Source: Undaria pinnatifida | Taxonomy: Eukaryota > Sar > Phaeophyceae > Laminariales > Alariaceae | Assembly: GCA_012845835.1 (NCBI GenBank) | Contig: JABAKD010000025.1 | Location: 21,539,923 to 21,603,922 of the forward strand | Reading direction: 5' to 3' | DNA: 64,000 nucleotides | Part shown: positions 1-10,720 of the stretch, in pieces | How the letters are laid out: each line of letters starts with the position of its first letter | Position numbering within the stretch: position 1 is the first letter of the stretch | The notes under the pieces: generated by a model | Database searches by the model: none | What the model was told of the DNA's origin: nothing | What the model saw: only the letters and a program-made list of their open reading frames with translations | Program-made: the position numbers and the translations under genes

Positions 1-148
1 AATTGACCGCGGACGGGGAGCGCGAAAGAAGTGTTTTCTAAAGAAGTTTAAGGAGGTGGAAGACGAATGCTGGCACAGCCTTAGTCGTACGAAGACAAGA
101 CTCGAACGATATAACGAAGCATGTCTAGACTAGTAGTGGAACTTAGAC

Positions 149-377
149 CCATGCTACGACAGAGGTGCACCACGTTTTTTCTGAGGCTTCCTCACATGCG
201 CCAAAAACATATTTTAGAGAGAAATACAACTTCCACCGGATGGAATATCCCATGACCTAGGTACGCAACAACAATCGTACAAAACAATGGCTTCTTTGCG
301 ACGAGTATGGGGTAAGGAGCCCCATAATCCGTCAAGCCATTTGAGACGAAAAATGATGCCTCTATCGCAGCATGCGT
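149..377 (+). repeat. Short TIR element (240-bp family), copy
   Basis: It starts catgctacgacagaggtgca and ends near gcagcatgcg, matching the ends of the copy at 13301. Internal similarity covers the stretch with accggatggaat and aaggagccccataatccg. Non-autonomous DNA transposon (MITE-like) is inferred from the terminal inverted repeats. Confidence 0.55.
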
Positions 378-1389
378 CCTTAGACACAGTCACTAGTGGT
401 GGATACTGTTTCAGGGAAAAAATGAGACAGACCTCGTCAGAAGCGACGGAGGCGATTGCTCGCCTAGCTGAAAGTACTATTGGCCCTATAACTCCCACCG
501 TGTCGCTTAATGTCAGAACTGAGTTGCACAACGTAATTCGAGAGAACGTACAGGCCAACGGGGGGGCGGGGGGGCGGGGGGGCGGTGGGGGGGGGGCGAT
601 GAAATGATATTCGGAGGCTCTAAACATAACATGTGCATGCTGAGCAAAAACAAAGATGATAAACTGTGACACGACATATTTTCTACAACAAATTGTAAAC
701 AAGGAAAGTAAAGTAAAGCTGAGCAGAAAAAAATGGCACACTCTGACACAATATTTCCCCCATAATTATTCTTGACACGCCAGGAAGACAATACCTTTCA
801 AGGTGGTGATTAATGTTGAATGTACTTGGTACGGTGATTTTATCTACCAAAGGAGGAGTATTAAAGAGCAGGATCCACAAGTAATCCATCCGCTAAATAT
901 TGATTCTCAGTACATAATCAAATCAATATATGCAGAGTGCCGGGTATACTGCCAACCATGGGTTAGACGTGTTTGCGTTGAGTATGGAACAAGACACATA
1001 TTATGTACGGCATTCTGGACACTAAGTGGTAACCTGTTCGGGTCACGTGCGTAAGATCGAAATGTGGATTAGTTCATGTGCGTAAGATTGACCTGGGTGC
1101 AGTATGTAGTGGATACGATCATACAAGATAATTAGATGCCGTAAGACGGAAGAGACACGAGTGTTTGCACATCAAGTTCACTCCTCACACCTGCATCTAT
1201 ATTTGGAAAGTTGATAGTGACATTAAATATATCTGGTAATGTTTGGCCCGACGAGAGCCCATTTTAAGTGATCGACCATCGTCTAAACTATCACCAGTCA
1301 GGGTCGAGCTCGTCTCGCCACGAGCCTGTGTTAGCCTCTGAAGACCGGCATCGGCCAGTCATCACATTATCACGGGGTGTAGTTTTTCC
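378..1389. other. No gene seen
   Basis: Only the G-run tract near 544-597 stands out. A plus ORF at 287-607 is short and ends in that tract. Confidence 0.5.
544..597 (+). other. G-run tract (G-quadruplex candidate)
   Basis: Seven-base and longer G runs separated by single C or T. Enough G tracts for intramolecular quadruplexes on the plus strand. Confidence 0.7.
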
Positions 1390-1675
1390 AATGGCTCGGG
1401 GACACTCACGCGAGTTACCCCGCGAGTGACCCCATTGTTTGTTCGCAATATTAAGTTTTCGCTCGGGGTCACTCACGCGAGTGACCCCGCGAGTGACGAC
1501 ATTGTTTGTCTGCAATTTTTTGCTTTCGGTCGGGGTCACGCACGCGAGTGACTCCGCGAGTGACCCCGTTGATTGCTTGTCTGCGATAACGTTAAGTTTT
1601 CGCCCAGGGTCACTCACGCGAATGATTCCGCGAGTGACCCCATTGTTTGTTTGCAATATTTAGTTTTCGCGTTTT
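1390..1675. repeat. 67-bp tandem repeat with internal palindrome, 4 copies
   Basis: Units start near 1396, 1462, 1529 and 1603 with ctcggggtcactcacgcgag and continue tgaccccgcgagtgac, then an AT-richer spacer with attgtttgt and gttttcg. The two halves of the GC-rich part are complementary (CTCACGCGAG, GGTCAC/GTGACC), so each unit can form a hairpin. Confidence 0.7.
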
Positions 1676-1715
1676 TTAATTTTTAACTTTGCGATATGAA
1701 TCCGCAATTTAACGC

Positions 1716-2297
1716 TTAGCTCACTGCGCCAAGCAAACCGCCTAAAGTGGCTTCGTCAGTGACGCGCAATGTCGCTCTTGCGAGGGGATCAATTTCAGCA
1801 GTCGTGAAAAAGGGGGTGCCACCCCTACTACTGTGCCGTGGGTCAGCTGCGTTGTCTCTGGAGTGAATCATCATGTGAAGAAGGTTTGCATTCAGCAAAA
1901 CCGTTTTTGAACTGCCAACATAACATGTCGTTTACGGTTACGCCTAGCTTGTTGTGTCTTTTACCCGCAAAGATACGCCTGAATTTGGTCAATCTGGTAA
2001 ACACCCCAACGCATACATTTGCCTTGACGTACTCGTGCTGTAGGGAGTTCGAGGTTCCGTTAGAGGCTGGCATCGGTCGGTATGCCAGAGCGTTTGGCAT
2101 TGTCTCCGGAGTTAATTGTTATACAACATCGGTGGCGCGGAGTCTGGTACGTTCTCAGGGTGGCCAATAGATGGCAGATCTGTATTTACAGCGTTAGGCA
2201 GCCTCTGAGGCGTGTTTTCGAACATGTGCGTCGCAGTGATCTGGCGCTGGTACAAAAAAGATTGCCGTGAACAGCCGTGAATGTAAGCGCTCTTCAA
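1716..2297 (-). other. Possible broken coding region, unrecognised
   Basis: Three minus-strand frames in series look more protein-like than their surroundings: 2297-2112 (contains RLPNAVNTDLPSIGHP), 2100-1843 (FRRIFAGKRHNKLGVTVNDM) and 1898-1716 (SSRGGTPFFTTAEIDPLARA). They could be exons, or one reading frame broken by shifts. No family is recognised. Confidence 0.25.
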
Positions 2298-2844
2298 ATA
2301 TCACATGCGGATACATCGAAGCTGTAATTGAGGCGCATGCTGTCACCCCAACCAAGGAGTCATTCCAACCGCTAGGATACTACACACGTCACGATACAGG
2401 CTATGGAAAGGGCGTCGCTGTTATTAGTAGAGGCTTTTGTGCGGCGGCTCGAGGTCATTCGTGCAAGTGAGCCCCTGTTCGTTTGCACGATTTTACGATT
2501 TTGTGCTGCTTTAATTGTTTCGACATATATCTGCAATGGAGTGGAAGTATGAGCTGTGCTCAAAACGTCGCCCAAAGTATTTTAGTCGGTGCGGTCGAGT
2601 CACGCGTGCGAGTGGTCTAAACGCGGTAGTAAAAACAGGGTTACGCCCCTCTACCGTACCCTCGGGCATAAATACTACCAGGTACCGTATTCATACTGGA
2701 GCAGTAGAGTTTAAGAACTGCAGGAAAAACATATACTCTAATATACATACAGGATATATACGATACACTGGTGCATTCTTTCCAAAACCATCACATTTAT
2801 CCCCTTAAAAGAATGTGAAGTTTCCACACACAGATTGAGCTGCC
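2298..2844. other. No gene seen
   Basis: Short frames only. 2575-2372 on minus is open but not protein-like enough to call. Confidence 0.4.
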
Positions 2845-2915
2845 CCGACCGCCCCGCCCCCCCCCCCCCCCCCCCACCCCCGCCCCCCCGACCCCGCCTC
2901 CCGCCCCCCTTTCCA
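2845..2915 (-). other. C-run tract (G-quadruplex candidate on minus)
   Basis: About 70 bp of almost pure C with short interruptions, next to dispersed repeat A. The same C-run precedes the copy at 50320, so it may belong to the element. Confidence 0.65.
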
Positions 2916-2924
2916 CCAAACCCA

Positions 2925-3250
2925 GGTCCCCACGTCCTTCGAAACTCCGCCTCCCCTCACCGGTTATTCGACTTACAGGATAAACGGATGCATTTCCTTC
3001 CACACACAGCTGTCAGATTCTGCCCCCTCCAAAACGGTTCTTATATTTTCCGCGCACAGACTAACATCACCCTGTTGACCCTGGTAGCTACACTGTAGTT
3101 GCAAGGGGAGTCGCCTCGACCTATATCCTTAATAATGAGGACACACAACCCGTGATACGCGGGATCGGAGTATCACACACAGCATGCAAATATGAGTCTC
3201 GACAAAATATTCGATTTCCCAGCTGGATTGTATTTTTATTTTTATAATAT
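2925..3250 (+). repeat. Dispersed repeat A, copy
   Basis: Collinear with 50320-50655: ctcaccggttattcgactta, catcaccctgttgaccctg, then atcggagtatcacacacagc and cagctggattg. The TIR element at 3304 follows directly. Confidence 0.6.
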
Positions 3251-3303
3251 ACATATATACTCCGGAGTATATGTTAACAGTTTCATTGTTCGAACATCGA
3301 CTA

Positions 3304-4063
3304 CAGGCTGGTTCACGTACAAAGTATATTTTTATATATATATATGTATTTCCCGGCGAATGTCCACGCCGTTTTTTCGATTCAGACCGTGAAAAATTGC
3401 ACACGTTTTCTGTGTGCCAGTGCGAAGACCCCGCCTGTCATATTCCTTTTTGATTTCCGCCTGATGTCCGTCAGGTAAGATTTTTCGGGAAATGTGGCCC
3501 ACCTTAGACCACAATACTTCGTCGAAAAAAAAAAACAAAGGGGTCAGGCCTCGAGATGGGCATGTGGCACACGACTTATCACGGTCTATATCTCAAAAAC
3601 GGCGTGAACACTTGGGCGTTTGGGCGTAAAAATTATTAAGATACGTTATTTCTTTCAAATTACTTGGTTTATGTTTTTGGATCCAGTTTTTTCGCTAGAT
3701 TGTGCTTCATGGTGAACAAAGGCAGGTCGGATATTCGACATTTTGCGCAAACATTCCTTGTAGACATGCCTTGGAGTACCTCCGACCGGTTAGTGCAAAA
3801 TGCACCGCAATTTTATTTCTCGCCTCCGCTTGGAACAAGCCTGAATATTGTTGAGGAATTTGAAGGTCTGTCATTGGTCGATACAAGGTTTGCTCCACTA
3901 GAGACAGCCCGAGGCCGTTAAAAACAAAATTGGCCACGTCGCCCTCTTCCATTGGTTGTGGGGGTCAGTGATACCAAATATTCACCCTTCGACTGGATAT
4001 TGCGATCGGCATTCGCCGGGAAGAATATATATACATATATATTTATTTATGTGAACCAGCCCG
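3304..4063. mobile_element. 760-bp TIR element, copy 1
   Basis: The ends are CAGGCTGGTTCACGTA and the reverse complement of CGGGCTGGTTCACATA (16-bp TIR, two mismatches), flanked on both sides by TA. This looks like a Tc1/mariner-type target duplication (inference). A second copy is at 56702. A stretch at 3664-3921 is open for 85 codons and its C-terminal half is preserved in the other copy. No transposase is recognised, so the element is probably non-autonomous. Confidence 0.65.
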
Positions 4064-4065
4064 TA

Positions 4066-4479
4066 TAATAACACACAACAACAAGTGTCCGTGGCCACCT
4101 CACCATAAGGAAGACGCCATCTGGTATGTTGGTTGTATTAGGCTTCTCCTGGGCTGGGAATAGATCGATGCGTTTTACCCAGCGGTACCTTAGTAGGGGC
4201 CAGCTGTGCCAGCTAAGACTCTGTCGCAATGGGAGATCTGCCAAGCTGCACCCTATTTTATTCAGTTAGTTGAACTTAAAAATCTGACGCGGTGTTATCT
4301 GTGCGCAAACCTAGAATTGTCTTTATTTTCCCCCCTTTTTTTTTGTTCGAGAGATTGAACCAAAATTGCCACCACAAATGGTGACATGCGGATAAAAACG
4401 CATCTGAAATATATACACATACTAAAAAAAAGCAGGTCCAAAATAAGGTTACCACCTGCACTATCTGCATTTTTGGTGA
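4066..4479. other. No gene seen
   Basis: Non-repetitive sequence between the TIR element and array 1. Confidence 0.5.
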
Positions 4480-5960
4480 AACCTTCCATGGAAGCATAGA
4501 AGCTTCCATGGCAGCTTCCATGGAAGCTTCCACGGAATCTTTGACGCTTCAATGCCGTGGAAGATTCCATGAAAGCTTCCACAGAAGCTTCCACGGAAGC
4601 TTCCACGAAAGCTCCGACGGAAGCAACTTCCACGGAAGCTTCCATGAAAGCTTCCACGGAAGCTGCCACGGAAGCAACTTCCACGGAAGCTTCCATGAAA
4701 GCTTCCATGGAAGACAATTCCACGGAAACTTCCATGAAACTTTCAACGAAACTTCTACGAAAACTTACACGGAGTTTCCATGGAAGCAACTTCCACAAAA
4801 CCTTCCATGAAAGCTTCCACGGAAGCAACTTCCACGGAAGCTTCCATGAAAGCTTCCACGGAAACTTCCACGGAAACTTCCACGGAAACTTCCAAATAAG
4901 ATTCAACGAAGCTTCCATGAAAGCTTCAAGCTTCAACGGAAGCAACTTCCACGGAAGCTTCCATGAAAGCTTCCATGGAAGCTTCCATGGAAACAACTTC
5001 CACGGAACCTTCAAAGGAAGCTTCAACGAAACTTTCATGAAAGCCTCCACGGAAGCTTCCATGGGAGCAACTTCCACAAAATCTTATATGAAAGCTTCCA
5101 CGAAAGCAACTTCCACAGAAGCTTCCATGAAAGCGTCTACGGAGTAACTTCCACGGAAGCTTCCATGAAAGCTCCATGGAAGCAGCAACTTCCACAGAAG
5201 CTTCCATGAAAGCTTCCACGGAAGCAACTTCCACGGAAGCTTCCATGAAAGCTTCCACGAATAATTTCATGGAAGTAACTTCCACAGAAGCTTCCATGAA
5301 AGCTTTCACGGAAGCTACTTCCACGGAAGCTTCCACGGAAGCTTTCATGGAAGTAAATTGATTCCACGGAAGCTTTCGTGGAAGTACTTCCGTGGAAGCA
5401 AATTAACACATTTGTTTTTAACCTTCCTTGAAGGCGTTCGTGCCTTTCAAAGAATGTCTCGTGGAAGCAAATTTGCTTTCACGAAAGCTTTCACGGAAAC
5501 TTTCACGGAAGTAACTTTCCTTCCACGGAAGCTTTCACGGAAGCGTTCACTAATGTAAGTTTGCTTCCACGGAAGCTTTCAAGGAAGCTTTCACGGCCGT
5601 TTCCGTCGAAAGAAATTGCCTCCACCGAAGCTTTCGTGGAAGCAAGTTTTCTCCTACGGAAGCGTCCGTGAAAGTAAAAGCTTTCGTGGATCAAACTTGC
5701 TTTCACGAAAGCTTTCACGGAAGCTTTCGGGCAAGTAACTTTGCTTCCATGGAAGCTTTCACGGAAGCTTTCACTGACGTAAATTTGCTTCCACGGAAGC
5801 TTTCACAGAAGCTTTCGTGAACGTAATAAAAGCTTTCACGGACAGTTTCGTGAAAGAAAATTACTGCCACGAAAGGTTGCGTGCAAGCTGCTGGGGAAGC
5901 AAATTTACTTCCTCGATAGCTTCCGTGAAAGCTTCTATGGAAGCTACTTCCACTGCTCCT
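4480..5960 (-). repeat. GGAAGCTTCC satellite, array 1 (inverted relative to array 2)
   Basis: Dense array of 12- and 15-base units built on GGAAGCTTCC. On the minus strand the units read GTGGAAGCTTTC, ATGGAAGCTTCC and GTGGAAGTTGCTTCC. Because lengths are multiples of three and units lack stops, several frames on both strands are open for 60-260 codons (repeats such as EASVEVASVEAF or GSFHESFHGSN). The right part, from about 5350, is more diverged, with longer units carrying tgacgtaaatttgc-like spacers. I see no promoter or splice context and do not call it a gene. Confidence 0.75.
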
Positions 5961-6865
5961 ACAAGAAAATCAATTGGACATCCCGTGAATTCGTCCAGGG
6001 AAGGTATGGAAGCTCCCACCGAAACAGTAGTGCATGTTTACTTGCCCGAAAGCTTGGACTTCTACCACTGTAATGAACAATCAGGCGGGAGGTTCCGCAA
6101 AACGTGTGTATGGTACATGTGCGTTGCAAATTGCGTGAATTAACTACGTAAGCACTGAGCAGTGGGAACTTGAGCAAGATGGGAGGGTCCGGCGTTTTGT
6201 CATGTATGCGCTTACGCACGTTACCAGGGAATCCATTTTTCTCACATGTTTGTAAGGGTTCGTGTAAGCTGAGGTGAATCAGGAAATCGAGCCGGACGCC
6301 GCCCAAAAGGCGTTTCAAATTATCCACGCAGCTATCCAGTAGCCTTTTACTGGCGGTAGTTGGCTTACGCCATGATGGGGGTGTCGTTCCTTTGAGTTGA
6401 GTGTTAATGGTGGCCGTCGACAGGTTCCTCGTTGGTCGTGGCGAAATACAGAAAAAGGCCAACCCCCGGTCCTCCCGACTGTGCGTGCTTTGTACTATGT
6501 AAGCCTTCAAATTCCATGGATGCTTCCTATGCGGGAGAACGTCAAAGGAAGTCAGTAACATGCATCCATCGCGAGACAATCCAACTTCACGAGCAAGCCC
6601 TTACTCACGGACGTAAAGCGGTGTGGGAGGCGGGGGAACAATGTCACCCCTTCCAACCGTGCACGGGTCCGTCCCCCCCCCCCCCGACACCACAATACAC
6701 TCACACAAAAACTAGCGCTGGTGCAGGCGAGGCCTGAAGACATCAACATCGGACTACGCCATCCAGTTCTCAACGAACAAGCAGCAGATTGAAAGGGGTT
6801 CAGTAGAGGCTACAGGCAGAGAGAGCCGACGCAATGACGCTAACCCTAGGATCCGCGACATGCTT
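5961..6865. other. No certain gene
   Basis: The minus strand is open at 6579-5959 (206 codons, TTG or similar start) and contains RLLDSCVDNLKRLLGGVRLD, which looks protein-like. No family is recognised and it runs into array 1 at its end, so it is not called. Confidence 0.35.
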
Positions 6866-7065
6866 CATACCCGTGACCAATAACGCCGCACCGCCTCAGC
6901 CTAAGCAATGGTCACATCCGGGAGGGGGGAAGGTGAATGAGACAAGTAGACACAAAACCTTCCTAACGTATTCCACCTTCGATACCTATCAGCAATACGG
7001 TGACGAAGTCAATGCATACGAATAACAGACACCAGCCCAGAGTACGGGGTGAATAGGCATGAAGG
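6866..7065 (+). repeat. Direct duplication, copy 1
   Basis: About 200 bp, from gtgaccaataacgccgcacc to ggggtgaataggcatgaagg, repeated at 7585-7784 with perhaps 80-85% identity by eye. Start-to-start distance about 719 bp. Confidence 0.6.
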
Positions 7066-7584
7066 CCTTTACGCCACCCGCAGCTTCCACCAGCCTTTTT
7101 TGTCCACAACCACGCATAGCCACATGCCCCGTTTACAACGAACCCCGAAACGTCGTCAATCATTGTGGATGACTTCGCTGCAAGGGAAATAACCAAGCCC
7201 CCCCTTCCCCGCCCCAATCCACCTTCCCCGCAACGCAAAGGTATCAGCGACACGAGGGTGTCGGCGAATGAACAACACAATGGCAGCACCCGCCGGTCGT
7301 TTTCCACTCTTTGACAACGGGCAGCAAGAAGAGAACGATACCTATCCCAGGGAAAGCCCCACGCTCATGAGTGATGGCTCAACACCCTCCCAACCCCCAC
7401 CTCTCACACCCACGTCCACCACAGACACCTGACAGACGGCCAATGGACATAACATAATCAGCCGGTAATTTCAAACTACTACAAAGCAGCAACATCAGCA
7501 TAGGATCCGATCCAGGGTACGCCACAAGCTCATGACGAAGACTTCCTTACCCCCCCTCCCCCCCCTCCTTGCCCCTCGTATCGC

Positions 7585-7784
7585 TTCGTACCCGCAAACA
7601 ATAACGCCGCACCGTAGCAGCCTAAGCAACGGCCACATCCGGCAGTGGGAAAAGGGGAATGAGACAAATAACACAAAACGTTCTTAACGTTTACCACCTT
7701 CTGCATATATCAGCAATACGGAGACGAAGTCAATGCATACGAATAACAGACGCAAGCGCAGAGTACGGGGTGAATAGGCATGAA
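7585..7784 (+). repeat. Direct duplication, copy 2
   Basis: Second copy of the 6866 segment, containing gacgaagtcaatgcatacga as in copy 1. It ends about 70 bp before the N-terminal transposase fragment. Confidence 0.6.
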
Positions 7785-7855
7785 GGAAATAGGACCAAAG
7801 TAAATCCTGAATCAGCAACAACCCGTCCGCTTGCGCCATTACGTCATACAATATC

Positions 7856-8190
7856 TTGGTGACGAGGTCCGTGGGTGTAGGTCCCACCTGGGGGGTGCCA
7901 CCTCGTAGCGGAGGACCCCAGGGCGTCAAGCTCATGGACGTTGTCGGCGACCAGCAGGGGGCACATCACTGGGCAGCTTTTAGGTCCACGATGGCGGAAC
8001 TGCTCACCAATTTCTGGACCAGGACTCTTTGGCCCGGACACGCCTGTGACGTTTGCAGGCGCACTGTAGAGGTGAACGGGGAATCGCGCATCATGAAGGC
8101 TACCGTGGTCGATGTCTGCAACATCACAGGTCGCCCAAAATGCAAGGTCTACGAAAGCACGGAAGACCTAGAAAGCGTTGGAAGATCGCG
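7856..8190 (+). pseudogene. KDZ-like transposase, N-terminal fragment
   Basis: Open stretch in one plus frame ending at a possible donor TCGCG|GTGAGA. It contains CDVCRRTVEVNG, then KATVVDVCNITGRPKCKVYE. A cysteine pair followed by a hydrophobic strand and a further Cys resembles the N-terminal part of KDZ-family (Kyakuja-Dileera-Zisupton) transposases as I know them. The start is unknown, because the frame begins without a convincing ATG. It lies upstream of, and on the same strand as, the two fragments at 12.6 and 14.2 kb, so they may once have been one gene with introns. Confidence 0.45.
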
Positions 8191-9779
8191 GTGAGAAACG
8201 ACGGAAAGCGTTGGTGTGCGGGCCTAACGTGAATATCGGCGGAACTTGAGTACAGCGTAGCTGAACTTCGGCGTTTTCCAGGACCACAAGAACGAACCCT
8301 ACCCCACCTCTCCAATCGCCAACACCCCCACACCCTCCCCCTCCCCTTCCGCAAAGCCTTCAAAAACGCTAGAGTATCCGTGGGGGTCGTTCGCACCATT
8401 ATTATAAGGGTGACCTCTTGCACGTGCCACACCCAAAACTATTCAAAAAGAAAGATTTGGATGCCAACGCGGATTAGTGGGCAATGACCAAGCTCGCCAC
8501 GCGTTTCCACGAGTAGACACAGATTGTTCTGTCGTACCTCACCAACGGGTTTTAGAAAAGGGGAACTCGACGTCCTTGTACCTCCCAGCCCTTGGCGTGG
8601 GCCTTCTCGCATCCAGGCACCCCAGCCATGGCTCCTAGGTTATAGCCAGTAAGAAGACGTGTTGTGTACGCAACCATTAAAAGGTTGGAAAGGTAAAACC
8701 CGCGGCAACGCGACGCGCCGGCTTCCCGACCCCATCTTCGTCTCTGCCCCACTGCGATCAGATTCTGCGCACAGCATGAGGAAATGCATGGGGATTACTG
8801 CGCGGTGAAGACTTAAGCCGCCCTGCGAACTCCCGCACGAACCGAACAGGTCGACGTGTGGGACTCATTCTTGGATGGAAGACCGGTGGAGGTAGTACAA
8901 CAGTATCGGCACTTATCGGCTAAAGCAGCGGGCGATGGCTGCTGAAGAGCATTTCGAGGTGAGCGTAGCATTATAGCACCGTCTACCCCTTCGGGCATTG
9001 GTCATAGCTAGATATTGGAGGCCATAACAAGTACCACCGTTGCCGTTGACGCCCCCGCCAATGAGTGGGTTCAGGAAAATAGCATTTTATCGAAACCTGC
9101 ACCACGAGGACATCAACAGGACATGAGCCACGACATCGGCATCTTTGGTGCGGTGTTCACCCAGCGCTGGGCTGGAGACGGCGAACGCTTAAATAATTTG
9201 CACCAGTCCCAGAGACGGAGGAGGTGGAAACTAATTTCCCGTTGACGTCAGTTCGTTAGCTCCAAGGGTTGCGATTTTGAAGTCGCTGTATTACATCTCT
9301 CAAGCGCAGGGTAGACGCAAGCCGAGAAGATGAGCTTGCGTGTGAGAGCGCATAGCTCTCTACCAATGAAAACGATAGCGAAGTACTACTAGGTGCCCAA
9401 CAACAGACCAATAGCCCGAACCGGCACGAGACTGGTAGTTAACTTTCACACCTAAAATCCCAAAGAAACCGCGCCTGGTCAAATCATTCGCACGTTCTGC
9501 GAAGCCGTTTGCCATGAACGGAATACAAATACGGTTGTGAACAATAACCTAGAACGTGCAAAAAACAACCTCCATTGTAAATTCTGAAAATAAATAACGG
9601 CTCTAGACCCAGGGCCTTGCCTCTTTTTCCTATGACCTTGTGGTGAAGGTCCACTCGACCTATGTTTCCACGGTATTCTCTGAAGGCACCAACGTATTCC
9701 ACGCTGGCCGTACAAACGTTGTTGGCTTAGACCCGATTGTTATAAAAATGCACTGCATATTTTCCAACGCAGACTGCTG
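8191..9779. other. Between transposase fragments; no certain exon
   Basis: Weak protein-like pieces on plus, e.g. 8830-8950 (DVWDSFLDGRPVEVVQQYRH), could be further decayed transposase exons, but a stop and frame change follow directly. Confidence 0.3.
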
Positions 9780-10720
9780 GGGGCCGATCCACCGCCCGGC
9801 GAACGTACACCGAAGACGTTTCAGGGTGGGGCAGGGGTCGGAGGAGGGGGGCGCGTCGCCCCCCGCCATGCACTGTTTTTTGCACCCCAGCGCTGTTCGC
9901 CTGCCCTGCCAACGTAACACGACACTGCTGCTGTTGAGGGGTTGTAGGTCTCCTTCTCTGGACTACACCCCGCAAAACTATGCCTTCCGTGCTATTGCAA
10001 CACTGCTATAAGAGGCTTTGAGGTTGAGCTCGTGCGCCCAACAATCCTCCTGCGTGCCTCTGTGCGTTTGCTACAGTGCGTCCGCAGCACACACGTGCTT
10101 CCGATACATCGTGCGTTCAATTGCTGCCTCTGCTGCCGCAGCACTCAAATACAGCCGTCTTATTGGCGTTTTAGACAGTGTCCTCAGTTTATTCATCACA
10201 CGGCGCACACCCCTTTCTCCTGCGGCGGCTGCATCGATGTTTATGCTGCTCCTTTCTTGCGACTACGGCCGGTGTCTGCTATGAGCTTCCGCGGTTTCCA
10301 TTGTGTCAGGCTTCATGGTCTTCACAAATGTTTTACGAAGAAATATTCGCACTTCTTTGTGACCTGGGCGGCGGAAATAAATAATCTCCTGATGAACACG
10401 GCCTCGTCCAAGAACCTCCATGCCACAAAAAAACGACTGTCATCCTCTCGCCCTCAGCACACACGCACACCCACACCGCGCGTAAGACACACCGACTACT
10501 CTTGTGTTCAGTGGGAGATACGTCCCTCCTCGTAGCGTCCTGGTCGGAGTTTGCGCGTCTGGTGCGTCGCCGCTGTCGCTACTCCTCCCTTGCGACTGAT
10601 GTCAGTGTCTGCTACTTCTGTGGGTACCAGCTGTGAACCTTCGATTGTTTGGTCTTTGCCTGACTTCTGCGTCTCTTCTGCTTCGTACTCTCCATAGTGC
10701 CGGTTAAATCACTTGGCACG
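9780..10720 (-). repeat. Dispersed repeat, about 1 kb, copy 1 (inverted)
   Basis: The reverse complement matches 46780-47980 in order: gcagaagtcaggc/acagaagtcaaca, gtagcagacac, agtcgcaagggaggag/agtcgcaagagaggag, ggaggagattcatt/aggagattattta, gcccaggtcaca, then the GC-rich gacccctgcccc block. No coding domain is recognised. Class of element unknown. Confidence 0.55.

Noticed and set aside
287-607. Plus ORF of 106 codons
   Set aside because: Its left part lies in the 240-bp element and its end is the G-run tract (poly-Gly).
10032-10535. Plus ORF of 167 codons, Cys- and Arg-rich
   Set aside because: It lies inside the dispersed repeat and its frame is not kept in the copy at 47 kb.
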